A DNA stretch of 16,116 bases from assembly GCA_021738605.1 (NCBI GenBank), contig JAIPBY010000028.1, forward strand, positions 1 to 16,116. The letters are read 5' to 3'. Made by a program: the position numbers and the translations under genes. The notes under the pieces were generated by a model. The model searched no databases, was not told the origin of the DNA, and saw only the letters and a program-made list of their open reading frames with translations. Every line of letters starts with the position of its first letter. Positions within the stretch are counted from its first letter, which is position 1. This stretch comes from Chitinophagaceae bacterium. Lineage in GTDB: Bacteria > Bacteroidota > Bacteroidia > Chitinophagales > Chitinophagaceae. This document shows positions 5,585-12,869 of this stretch, piece by piece.

Positions 5585-8092
5585 ATGGCGAAGGCGAAAT
5601 TTGTAATTGATCACGACAATGAATCAGGCGTTTCAGGGCAGTATAAAAGCTGGTTCCTGGATTATGCTTCTTATGTAATTCTCGAGCGCGCAGTGCCTGG
5701 TGTAGTCGATGGTCTCAAGCCCGTGCAGAGAAGGATCCTTCATTCTATGAAAGAGATGGATGATGGCAGGTTGAACAAGGCTGCCAATATCATCGGACAA
5801 ACCATGCAGTACCACCCGCATGGTGATGCCAGTATTCAAGATGCGCTGGTCAACCTTGGCCAGAAAGACCTGCTGGTGGATACCCAGGGAAACTGGGGAG
5901 ATGTAAGAACGGGAGATGATGCGGCGGCGGCCCGTTATATTGAGGCAAGGCTTAGCAAGTTTGCATTGGATGTGGCTTTCAATGCAAAGACCACCAAATG
6001 GCAATTGAGCTATGACGGCAGGAAAAAAGAGCCCATCGACCTTCCGATGAAATTTCCCATGCTGCTCGCACAAGGGGCAGAGGGGATTGCAGTGGGTTTG
6101 TCTACCAAAATTCTTCCGCATAATTTTAATGAGCTGATTGACGCATCCATCAAATACCTGAAGGGGAAGAAGTTTGAATTGTTCCCTGATTTTCAGACGG
6201 GTGGCATGATTGATGCAAGCAACTACAATGATGGAAAACGCGGAGGTCGCATTCGTTGCCGCGCACATATTTTTGAGGTGGACAAGAAATCGCTGGTCAT
6301 CAAGGATGTTCCTTACGGAGTAACCACTACCCAGTTGATGGAATCGATTGTAAAGGCAAACGATCAAGGCAAGATCAAGATCAAAAAAGTAACAGACAAT
6401 ACCGCTGCTGAGGTTGAGGTCCTCGTGGAACTGGCAGCAGGAATTTCATCAGACATTACCATTGATGCCTTGTATGCCTTTACGGATTGTGAGGTAAGTA
6501 TAGCACCCAATGCCTGTGTGATTGTTGATCAAAAACCTTTGTTTCTCAGTGCTACAGAATTGTTGAGGATTTCAGCAGACAATACCAAAGACCTGTTGAA
6601 GCAGGAGTTGGAAATCAGGCTTTCAGAACTCCAGGAAAAATGGCATTTCACTTCACTCGAAAGGATCTTTTTTGAAGAAAAAATTTACAAAGAGCTTGAA
6701 AAAAAGCATGAGGATTGGGAAAAGGTTTTGCTGGCCATCCAAAAAGGATTTGACCCCTTCAAAAAACTTTTCAAAAGGGCTATCACCAGAGAAGATATCG
6801 TGAAACTTACCGAGAAGCCGGTTCGCCGTATCTATAAGCTCGACATTGATGAACTGAACATGCAGATCAATGCCATCGAAGAAGATATCAAGCAGGTGAA
6901 CCACCACCTGGCCAATCTTACCGATTATGCCGTGGCATACTACCAAGGCTTGCAAGATAAATATGGTAAGGGAAGGGAACGAAAGACTGAGATAAAACCT
7001 TTCGATGTCATACAGGCAAGGAATGTTGCCATAGCCAATGTTCGGCTGTACATGAACCGTGCAGAGGGTTTCATCGGCACCAGCCTGAAGAAAGATGAGT
7101 TTATTACTGAGTGTTCCGACCTTGATGATATTATCGTCTTTACAAGACGAGGCATCATGAAAGTGGTGAAAGTGGATGACAAGGCATACATCGGGAAGGA
7201 CATCATTTATGCTGCGATTTTCCAGAAAAATGATGAGCGTTCTACCTACAACATGATTTACACGGATGGTGCTACTGGTATTTCTTACGCAAAACGTTTC
7301 AATGTAACCGGTGTTACACGTGATAAAGAGTATGATCTTACCAAAGGCAGTGATAAATCAAAGCTGAACTATTTTACAGCCAATGCCAATGGAGAGGCTG
7401 AATCTGTTGCCATTACATTGAGCCCCAATTGCAGCGCAAGAAATAAACAGCTTGATTTCTATTTCGAAACATTGGACATCAAGGGTCGCAGCTCTGTTGG
7501 CAACCAGGTCACAAAATATCCCTTGAAGAGTGTTAAACTCAAGGAAGCAGGCAAGTCAACGCTGGGTGGAAGGGACATTTGGTTTGATGAGGTTTTTGGT
7601 CGCTTGAATGTTGATGGCAAAGGCAGGTTGTTGGGAAGTTTTCAGCCTGATGATCAATTGCTGGTCATTTTCAAGCAGGGATTTTATGAAATCAACAGCA
7701 TTGAATTGACGCAAAGAATAGATGTTGAGCAACTGCTTACCATTCAGAAATTTGATCCAAGAAAGATAATCACTGCCATTTACCTGGACAATGAGAAATT
7801 GCAGTTCAATGTAAAGCGCTTCAAGATTGAAACAACAACCATGAACAACAAGTTCTTTTTTATCCGGGAGGCAGAAGGCAATCGGGTAGAAGCTGTATCA
7901 ACGGAAGCTGGTCCAGTTGCTATCATTCGGTCGGGGAAGGGCGCGCAGCTGAAAGAGTCCAGGGTCCGGGTTGCAGATTTTGTAGAAGTGATGGGATGGA
8001 AGGCAGTAGGCAACAAGTTGACTGATTTTTCGAAGACTACTGAAATAGAATGGTTGGATACCGAAGGGAACAAGCAAACCGCGCTATTTTAG
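5585..8092 (+). CDS. parC: DNA topoisomerase IV subunit A (DNA cleavage subunit)
   Basis: This 835-residue subunit breaks and rejoins DNA through a tyrosyl-DNA link and partners ParE from the same operon. The winged-helix/breakage-reunion region is complete: VPGVVDGLKPVQRRIL at about 37-52, the HPHGDAS segment at 77-83, and catalytic Tyr118 in AAAARYIEARLS, preceded by its usual Arg. A coiled-coil stretch follows at about 335-470, then a divergent C-terminal DNA-wrapping region. I do not see the GyrA box (QRRGGKG-like), which supports ParC over GyrA. At the quinolone-contact position equivalent to Ser83 of E. coli GyrA there is Ala82, while the acidic partner (Asp86) is kept. The stop lies 85 bases before accD. 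No terminator is obvious in that gap. Confidence 0.93.
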   Translation: MAKAKFVIDHDNESGVSGQYKSWFLDYASYVILERAVPGVVDGLKPVQRRILHSMKEMDDGRLNKAANIIGQTMQYHPHGDASIQDALVNLGQKDLLVDTQGNWGDVRTGDDAAAARYIEARLSKFALDVAFNAKTTKWQLSYDGRKKEPIDLPMKFPMLLAQGAEGIAVGLSTKILPHNFNELIDASIKYLKGKKFELFPDFQTGGMIDASNYNDGKRGGRIRCRAHIFEVDKKSLVIKDVPYGVTTTQLMESIVKANDQGKIKIKKVTDNTAAEVEVLVELAAGISSDITIDALYAFTDCEVSIAPNACVIVDQKPLFLSATELLRISADNTKDLLKQELEIRLSELQEKWHFTSLERIFFEEKIYKELEKKHEDWEKVLLAIQKGFDPFKKLFKRAITREDIVKLTEKPVRRIYKLDIDELNMQINAIEEDIKQVNHHLANLTDYAVAYYQGLQDKYGKGRERKTEIKPFDVIQARNVAIANVRLYMNRAEGFIGTSLKKDEFITECSDLDDIIVFTRRGIMKVVKVDDKAYIGKDIIYAAIFQKNDERSTYNMIYTDGATGISYAKRFNVTGVTRDKEYDLTKGSDKSKLNYFTANANGEAESVAITLSPNCSARNKQLDFYFETLDIKGRSSVGNQVTKYPLKSVKLKEAGKSTLGGRDIWFDEVFGRLNVDGKGRLLGSFQPDDQLLVIFKQGFYEINSIELTQRIDVEQLLTIQKFDPRKIITAIYLDNEKLQFNVKRFKIETTTMNNKFFFIREAEGNRVEAVSTEAGPVAIIRSGKGAQLKESRVRVADFVEVMGWKAVGNKLTDFSKTTEIEWLDTEGNKQTALF

Positions 8093-8123
8093 GCTTGATT
8101 TTGCAGGTTAAGTGCCCATAGTC

Positions 8124-8153
8124 TTCCCAAATGCCGTGGATGGCCTATATTTG
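8124..8153 (+). promoter_or_regulatory. Candidate Bacteroidota-type promoter for accD-smpB
   Basis: TATATTTG at 8146-8153 is a perfect match to the Bacteroidota -7 consensus TAnnTTTG. Nineteen bases upstream lies TTC (8124-8126) in the place of the -33 TTG, a weaker match. The predicted transcription start would be near 8158, about 20 bases before the accD ATG at 8178. It lies in the 85-base gap after parC. A start site here would make accD-smpB a unit separate from the topoisomerase genes. This is a consensus match only. Confidence 0.45.
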
Positions 8154-8177
8154 TGTTTCGAACAATAACTGTTTCAA

Positions 8178-9095
8178 ATGCCTCTTAAAAGAGAAGAAGA
8201 TTTTAACGCACAGCTTTCTGGATCCATGTCGGAGCCTGAAACCGGTTCCAATAGTTGGTTCAAGAGACGCAAGAAAGGGATCAGCACATCTACGGCTGAA
8301 AAAAAAGAAGCGCCGGATGGCCTTTGGACAAAATGCCCCGATTGCAAGTATACCTGTACAACGGTAGAATTAAAGGAGAATTTCTCAGTATGTCCACAAT
8401 GCCAATACCATCACCGTATTGGTAGTGCTGAGTATTTTGATATACTTTTCGACGATCAACAATACCAGGAAATGTTCGCAGAAGTGCGGTCAATCGATTT
8501 TCTGGGATTCAATGACCTCAAGCCGTACAAGAAGCGTCTTGATGATGCCTATGAAAAGACAGGCCTCCATGATTCCATTACGTCTGCCCACGGTAAGGTG
8601 AATGGACTGGATCTTGTGGTTTGCTGCATGGATTTTAATTTCATCGGTGGTTCATTGGGCAGTGTAATGGGGGAGAAGATTGCGAGGTCAGCAGATTATT
8701 GCCTGAAGCACCGCATTCCCTTCATGATCATCAGTAAAAGCGGTGGTGCCCGCATGATGGAAAGCGCATTTTCCCTGATGCAGCTTCCCAAAACAATTGG
8801 CAAGATCAGCAGGCTTGCTGTTGCAGGCATTCCTTATATCTCACTCTGTACAGATCCAACTTATGGTGGTACAACAGCTTCCTTCGCCATGGTGGGAGAC
8901 ATCAATATCGGTGAACCCAAGGCCATGATTGGTTTTGCAGGTCCACGGGTTATCAAAGAAACCATCAAGCGTGATCTGCCGGAAGGATTTCAGACCTCCG
9001 AGTTTGTCATGGACCATGGATTCTTAGACATGATTGTTGCCCGAAAAGACCTGAAGGAACGTCTTGCTACCTTGCTCGGACTATTTGCCAGCTAA
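8178..9095 (+). CDS. accD: Acetyl-CoA carboxylase carboxyltransferase subunit beta
   Basis: AccD pairs with AccA to move the carboxyl group from carboxybiotin on AccB to acetyl-CoA, making malonyl-CoA for fatty-acid synthesis. The N-terminal zinc ribbon is complete: Cys53, Cys56, Cys72 and Cys75 (CPDC and CPQC, C-x2-C-x15-C-x2-C). The crotonase-fold carboxyltransferase domain follows, with FIGGSLGSVMGEKI, SKSGGARMME and the glycine-rich TDPTYGGTTASFAM segment. The length is 305 residues, slightly long for the family (about 280-290). An in-frame ATG at 8226 (MSEPETGSNSWFKRR) would give 289 residues and is a real alternative, since relatives tend to begin near SWFKR. I kept 8178 because the promoter-like box at 8146-8153 would place it about 20 bases after the transcription start. 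accA is not in the window. smpB follows after 39 bases. Confidence 0.93.
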   Translation: MPLKREEDFNAQLSGSMSEPETGSNSWFKRRKKGISTSTAEKKEAPDGLWTKCPDCKYTCTTVELKENFSVCPQCQYHHRIGSAEYFDILFDDQQYQEMFAEVRSIDFLGFNDLKPYKKRLDDAYEKTGLHDSITSAHGKVNGLDLVVCCMDFNFIGGSLGSVMGEKIARSADYCLKHRIPFMIISKSGGARMMESAFSLMQLPKTIGKISRLAVAGIPYISLCTDPTYGGTTASFAMVGDINIGEPKAMIGFAGPRVIKETIKRDLPEGFQTSEFVMDHGFLDMIVARKDLKERLATLLGLFAS

Positions 9096-9134
9096 CTGCA
9101 TATTTTCAACGGTATCGCGTGCGTTCAATAAACA

Positions 9135-9569
9135 ATGGAACTCAGAAACAAATCTGCCACATTCGAGTATTTCATCGAAGACAAATTCGATGCGGGAATG
9201 GTGTTGACTGGTACTGAAGTCAAAGCACTCCGGGATGGAAGGGCGAGTTTCAATGATAGTTATTGCTTGATAGACAGGGGAGAAATGTATGTGAAAGGCC
9301 TTCACATCTCACATTATGAATTCGGCAGTTATGCCAACCATCCACCCGTCCGCGACAGAAAATTATTGTTGAAAAAAAAGGAAATCTCCCGCATTACGCA
9401 GAAGATGAAAGACAAAGGGTTTACGATCATCCCTCTTAAAATCTACTTCAATGAGCGGGGATTTGCAAAAATGCAAATTGGGCTTGCAAAGGGTAAAAAA
9501 CTGCATGATAAACGGGAGTCAGTCAAACAGCGAGAGTCAGAACGGGAAATCAAAAGGTACCTGGGTTAA
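9135..9569 (+). CDS. smpB: SsrA-binding protein (trans-translation)
   Basis: SmpB is a small RNA-binding protein that carries tmRNA to stalled ribosomes for tagging and rescue. It has 144 residues and an OB-fold core. Visible signatures are GTEVKALRDGRASFNDSY at about 26-43, a YVKGLHISHYEFGSY segment, and a basic C-terminal tail with KGKKLHDKRE, the part that enters the mRNA channel. The tail ends soon after EREIKRYLG, so the protein is at the short end of the family. It follows accD by 39 bases on the same strand and may share its transcript. tmRNA (ssrA) itself is not seen here. After the stop there are about 80 AT-rich bases before the trp leader, and no terminator directly behind smpB. 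Confidence 0.95.
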   Translation: MELRNKSATFEYFIEDKFDAGMVLTGTEVKALRDGRASFNDSYCLIDRGEMYVKGLHISHYEFGSYANHPPVRDRKLLLKKKEISRITQKMKDKGFTIIPLKIYFNERGFAKMQIGLAKGKKLHDKRESVKQRESEREIKRYLG

Positions 9570-9652
9570 ATATTCAACCAATTCAAGTAATTCTTTTGTC
9601 ATTTGGCATTAATTTTTTGGAATTATTGGAGTTTTTCATCAATTTTGATCAA

Positions 9653-9706
9653 ATGAAAAGAAATTATACAAACAACGGTTGGCATTTTATCTCTGATAAG
9701 GGGTAA
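9653..9706 (+). CDS. Putative trp leader peptide (17 residues, one Trp codon)
   Basis: A short open frame reads MKRNYTNNGWHFISDKG and then TAA. It has a single Trp codon (TGG, 9680-9682) plus Tyr, His and Phe codons, and it ends 26 bases before the intrinsic terminator that precedes trpE. Its place between a likely promoter region and that terminator matches a leader peptide for ribosome-mediated attenuation. Only one Trp codon is unusual, since classical trp leaders have tandem Trp codons. There is no Shine-Dalgarno, which is normal for this phylum. Translation is unproven; a frame of this size could occur by chance. Confidence 0.4.
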   Translation: MKRNYTNNGWHFISDKG

Positions 9707-9777
9707 ATCCTATGTTGTATCGTCACATATGTAAAGCCCCGATTATTCGGGGCTTTTATTTTTAAATCAATCACTGC
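9687..9777 (+). promoter_or_regulatory. Probable transcription attenuator leader of the trp operon
   Basis: This stretch contains a small hairpin (TTATC-TCT-GATAA, 9687-9699) within the leader frame, a GGGG run at 9700-9703 just before the leader stop, and the strong terminator hairpin at 9733-9756. GGGG could pair with CCCC (9737-9740) in the terminator's left arm, giving a weak antiterminator of about 4-5 pairs. A ribosome paused at the Trp codon would leave GGGG free, while one at the stop codon would cover it. I see no stronger antiterminator by eye. trpE starts at 9778, so its promoter very likely lies upstream of the terminator, which makes the terminator conditional. Confidence 0.55.
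9733..9763 (+). terminator. Strong intrinsic terminator just upstream of trpE
   Basis: A perfect 10-bp stem AAAGCCCCGA / TCGGGGCTTT (9733-9742 and 9747-9756) encloses a TTAT loop. It is followed by a T-rich tract (TTTTATTTTT overlapping the stem end). This is textbook rho-independent form. It could end smpB transcripts, but it lies about 160 bases past the smpB stop and only 15 bases before the trpE start, so an attenuator role is favoured. Confidence 0.85.
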
Positions 9778-11241
9778 ATGGAAAAAATGAATAAGGTTAA
9801 GTTGAGCACCACATTCCGAAAGATGGCGGCAGACCTGTACACTCCTGTGGGTATTTATCTCAGACTTCGGGATAAGTTCAGGGATACCATTTTGCTGGAA
9901 AGCACAGACCACCATACTTCAGAAAACAGTTTTACCTTTATTGCCATCAATGCCATCGGAGGCATTGAGATAACTGCTGCTCAGGAAGTAGAGTTCAAGT
10001 ATCCCGGAGAAATGCCAACGAAAAGTACTCTGGCAAACACAGCCGTGCCAGCACTGGTTTGGGACTACATGCAAGGTTATGCAGTTGAGGCAGGCGCAAA
10101 AGAAACCAAGTTTGCCCAAGGACTCTATGGATATACGGCCTATGACGCCATTCCATTATTTGAGACCATCCAATTCCGTGACAAGCCTTATGCAGTAAAC
10201 AAAGAAGGAAAATTAAAGGGTAACCTCCAGGGTGATGCCATTCCCTTGATGCGTTACCGTTTGTACCAATACGTGATTGCCATTGATCATTTCAGGGATG
10301 AGCTTTACTTGTTGGAGAACCATATCCCCGGACTTGAGGGAGACAAACACCTGATTGAAAACATCATTTGTGGCAGAGACCTTCCCCAGTTTCCCTTTGA
10401 GTCGACAGGTGAAGAAAGATCCAACCTGACAGATGAAGAATACATGGACATGGTGAAGAAGGGCATTGCCCATTGTTACCGGGGTGATGTGTTTCAGATT
10501 GTATTGAGCAGAAGGTTTGAACAATCCTTCAAAGGCGATGAATTCAATGTATACAGGGCTTTGAGGATGATCAACCCTTCTCCCTATCTATTCTTTTTTG
10601 ATTATGGCGAATACAAACTGATGGGATCATCTCCCGAAAGCCAGCTCATCATTGCCAATGGCCAGGCCATTGTTCACCCTATTGCCGGAACATTCAAAAG
10701 GAGTGGAGATGATGCAGTAGACAGAAAAGAAGCAGAAAGACTGTTGCAGGATCCCAAAGAAAATGCGGAGCATGTGATGCTGGTGGATCTTGCCCGAAAT
10801 GACCTTAGCCGTGTTTGTGATCATGTGAAAGTAGCCCATTACAGGCAGGTGAAATATTATTCCCACGTCATTCATCTGGTGAGTGAAGTAGTGGCAACTG
10901 TCAGGAAAAATGCCAACCCATTTTTGTTGATGGCCAAAACTTTCCCTGCCGGAACCCTGAGCGGTGCTCCCAAATTCAGGGCCATGGAATTGATTGATAC
11001 CTATGAACAAACCAAGCGTTCGTTTTATGGAGGAGCCATCGGATTTACTGGGTTTGATGGTTCTTGCAACCAGGCCATTTTGATCAGGAGTTTCCTGAGC
11101 CGCTACAATACGCTGTACTATCAGGCCGGTGCAGGCATTGTGGCCTCCAGCGTCCCTGAAAGTGAGTTGCAGGAAGTCAACAACAAGTTGGGCGCATTGA
11201 AGAAAGCAGTGTTGTTTGCCAATGAGATTAACAAAAAATAA
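9778..11241 (+). CDS. trpE: Anthranilate synthase component I
   Basis: TrpE converts chorismate to anthranilate using ammonia supplied by TrpG, the first committed step to tryptophan. The 487 residues carry the N-terminal feedback motif LLES (39-42), which in studied enzymes helps form the tryptophan-binding site, so end-product inhibition is likely. Chorismate-binding domain motifs are NPSPYLFFF (266-274), PIAGTFKRSG (301-310), LVDLARNDL (335-343) and FPAGTLSGAPK (389-399), then YGGAIGFTGFDG and a GAGIVASSVPESE segment near the C-terminus. The LLES motif and adjacent trpG favour TrpE over the related PabB. An in-frame ATG at 9787 is an alternative start. It is the first structural gene of the trp operon, directly behind the attenuator-like terminator and 14 bases before trpG. 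Confidence 0.95.
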   Translation: MEKMNKVKLSTTFRKMAADLYTPVGIYLRLRDKFRDTILLESTDHHTSENSFTFIAINAIGGIEITAAQEVEFKYPGEMPTKSTLANTAVPALVWDYMQGYAVEAGAKETKFAQGLYGYTAYDAIPLFETIQFRDKPYAVNKEGKLKGNLQGDAIPLMRYRLYQYVIAIDHFRDELYLLENHIPGLEGDKHLIENIICGRDLPQFPFESTGEERSNLTDEEYMDMVKKGIAHCYRGDVFQIVLSRRFEQSFKGDEFNVYRALRMINPSPYLFFFDYGEYKLMGSSPESQLIIANGQAIVHPIAGTFKRSGDDAVDRKEAERLLQDPKENAEHVMLVDLARNDLSRVCDHVKVAHYRQVKYYSHVIHLVSEVVATVRKNANPFLLMAKTFPAGTLSGAPKFRAMELIDTYEQTKRSFYGGAIGFTGFDGSCNQAILIRSFLSRYNTLYYQAGAGIVASSVPESELQEVNNKLGALKKAVLFANEINKK

Positions 11242-11255
11242 AATCACCATATTCC

Positions 11256-11852
11256 TTGAAACGATTACTGGTTCTCGATAATTATGATTCTTTCACCTAT
11301 AACCTGGTGCATCTTGCCAAAGAGATTTTGGGTGAAGAAGTTGATGTGTACCGCAACGATGAGATAACGATTACAGACGCTGCCCTTTATGAGAAGATCC
11401 TGCTTTCCCCGGGGCCAGGCATTCCTGAGGAAGCAGGGATTCTAATCCCGTTGATCAAGGCCCTTGCCCCTACACATGCATTGTTTGGGGTTTGCCTCGG
11501 TCAACAGGCCATTGGACAGGCTTTTGGCGGAGAACTGGCCAACCTCTCTAAGGTCTACCATGGTGTGGCAACGCCCATTCAACTTTCTGAAGGCTTGCTG
11601 CCATCGTCCCACAAAAACGACTGGTTCAATGGCATGGATACAACCCTTGAAGTGGGCAGGTACCACAGTTGGGTAGTGAAGCAGGAGGGATTTCCGGAGG
11701 ATCTGGAGATCACGTCTACTGATGAAAATGGAATGATCATGTCTTTGCGCCACAGAAGCTTCAATGTGCAGGGCGTGCAGTTTCATCCGGAAAGTGTACT
11801 GACTCCACAAGGCAGAACAATGCTCGAAAACTGGTTGCTGAGCAAACCGTAA
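11256..11852 (+). CDS. trpG: Anthranilate synthase component II (glutamine amidotransferase), TTG start
   Basis: TrpG hydrolyses glutamine and channels ammonia to TrpE. It has 198 residues and a class I amidotransferase fold: LDNYDSFTYNL at 7-17, the oxyanion-loop LSPGPGIPEEAG at 50-61, nucleophile Cys80 in GVCLGQQ, and the His177/Glu179 pair in VQFHPES. The reading frame has no ATG or GTG in a suitable place. Family homology begins at once after TTG (11256), so TTG is the best start and the protein begins MKRLLVLDNY. It may also serve PabB for folate synthesis, as in some bacteria, but nothing here shows that. It is a separate gene, not fused to trpE or trpD. trpD follows after 17 bases. Confidence 0.94.
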   Translation: MKRLLVLDNYDSFTYNLVHLAKEILGEEVDVYRNDEITITDAALYEKILLSPGPGIPEEAGILIPLIKALAPTHALFGVCLGQQAIGQAFGGELANLSKVYHGVATPIQLSEGLLPSSHKNDWFNGMDTTLEVGRYHSWVVKQEGFPEDLEITSTDENGMIMSLRHRSFNVQGVQFHPESVLTPQGRTMLENWLLSKP

Positions 11853-11869
11853 AACATAAAAATTCATTG

Positions 11870-12865
11870 ATGAAACAGACATTGAATTATCTATTTGAAC
11901 ACAAGACCTTGTCAAGGGAACATGCCCGGCAGATCCTTTTGGATCTTGGCAAAGGCGCTTTCAACGAGCATGAACTGAGTGCGTTCATGACGGTCTATCT
12001 TATGAGAACGATTACCATTGAAGAACTCATGGGTTTTCGTGATGCGCTGTTGGAGCTTTGTGTGCCCATAGATTTTGAAGACCGTAAAGTCATGGACATC
12101 GTGGGAACCGGCGGAGATGGGAAAAACACCTTCAACATCTCAACGCTTTCTTGCTTCATTGTTGCCGGTGCTGGTCAACCTGTTGCCAAGCATGGCAGCT
12201 ATGGAGCCAGTTCCATCAGCGGCGCCTCCAACCTCATGGAATCCCTGGGCTACAAGTTCAAAAATGGCCAAGCACAGTTGCGCAAGGAGCTTGATGAAAC
12301 CAACATGTGCTTCCTGCATGCGCCTGTTTTTCATCCTGCCCTCAAGGCGGTAGGGCCCATCCGAAAAAACCTCAGGGTGCGCACTTTTTTCAACATGCTG
12401 GGGCCCATGGTTAATCCATCGAACCCAACCTATCAAATGGTCGGTGTTTACAACCTTGAGATAGCCAGGATTTACAATTACTTGCTACAGGGACAGGACA
12501 GAGAGTTTTCCATTGTACACTCGCTGGATGGCTATGATGAAATTTCACTTACTTCAGATGTGAAATTGATCACCGCATCAGGGGAAAAAATATTTACGCC
12601 TTCACAACTGGGTGGCATGCAGGTTGATGGCAAGGAAATTTGGGGCGGAGAAACGGTGGAGGAAGCGGCTGCAATCTTCATGCGTATTCTCAATGGTGAA
12701 GGGTCGCCTGCGCAAAATGCCGTCGTTACTGCCAACGCCTCCATGGCCTTGTACATGACGCCTGCATACAACGACTATGCTACAGCTTTTGAAACGGCCA
12801 AGGAAAGCCTGGAAAGCGGAAAAGCCCTTGGCGTACTCAATTCACTGATGGCGATTCAATCCTGA
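11870..12865 (+). CDS. trpD: Anthranilate phosphoribosyltransferase
   Basis: TrpD transfers phosphoribose from PRPP to anthranilate. The ATG at 11870 gives 331 residues; a TTG immediately before it is less likely. An N-terminal helical domain (about 1-70) precedes the PRPP-binding glycine loop GTGGDGKNTFNIS (79-91). The second motif, KHGSYGASSISG (107-118), differs from the commoner KHGNRAVSS wording but keeps Lys-His-Gly and the serines. The anthranilate-site block VGPIRKNLRVRTFFNMLGP is at about 161-179. It is a stand-alone enzyme, not fused to an amidotransferase as in E. coli. trpC begins 4 bases after the stop. Confidence 0.95.
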   Translation: MKQTLNYLFEHKTLSREHARQILLDLGKGAFNEHELSAFMTVYLMRTITIEELMGFRDALLELCVPIDFEDRKVMDIVGTGGDGKNTFNISTLSCFIVAGAGQPVAKHGSYGASSISGASNLMESLGYKFKNGQAQLRKELDETNMCFLHAPVFHPALKAVGPIRKNLRVRTFFNMLGPMVNPSNPTYQMVGVYNLEIARIYNYLLQGQDREFSIVHSLDGYDEISLTSDVKLITASGEKIFTPSQLGGMQVDGKEIWGGETVEEAAAIFMRILNGEGSPAQNAVVTANASMALYMTPAYNDYATAFETAKESLESGKALGVLNSLMAIQS

Positions 12866-12869
12866 TACT

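Noticed and set aside
5633..6367. Minus-strand open frame of 244 codons inside parC
   Set aside because: It covers the highly conserved breakage-reunion domain, whose coding constraint explains the open antisense frame.
9616..9647. Possible trp promoter: TTTG (9616-9619) and CAATTTTG (9640-9647), gap 20
   Set aside because: The spacing is right, but the -7 box has a mismatch at its first base and the predicted start (about 9652) would make the leader frame essentially leaderless. Not strong enough to list as a feature.
9712..9765. Second short frame starting ATG at 9712 and running through the terminator
   Set aside because: It has no Trp codon and is translated through the terminator stem, so it does not fit a leader peptide and is likely chance.
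9570..9777. tRNA or tmRNA gene next to smpB
   Set aside because: I found no cloverleaf, TTCGANNC T-loop or CCA-type end. The only strong structure is the terminator hairpin.
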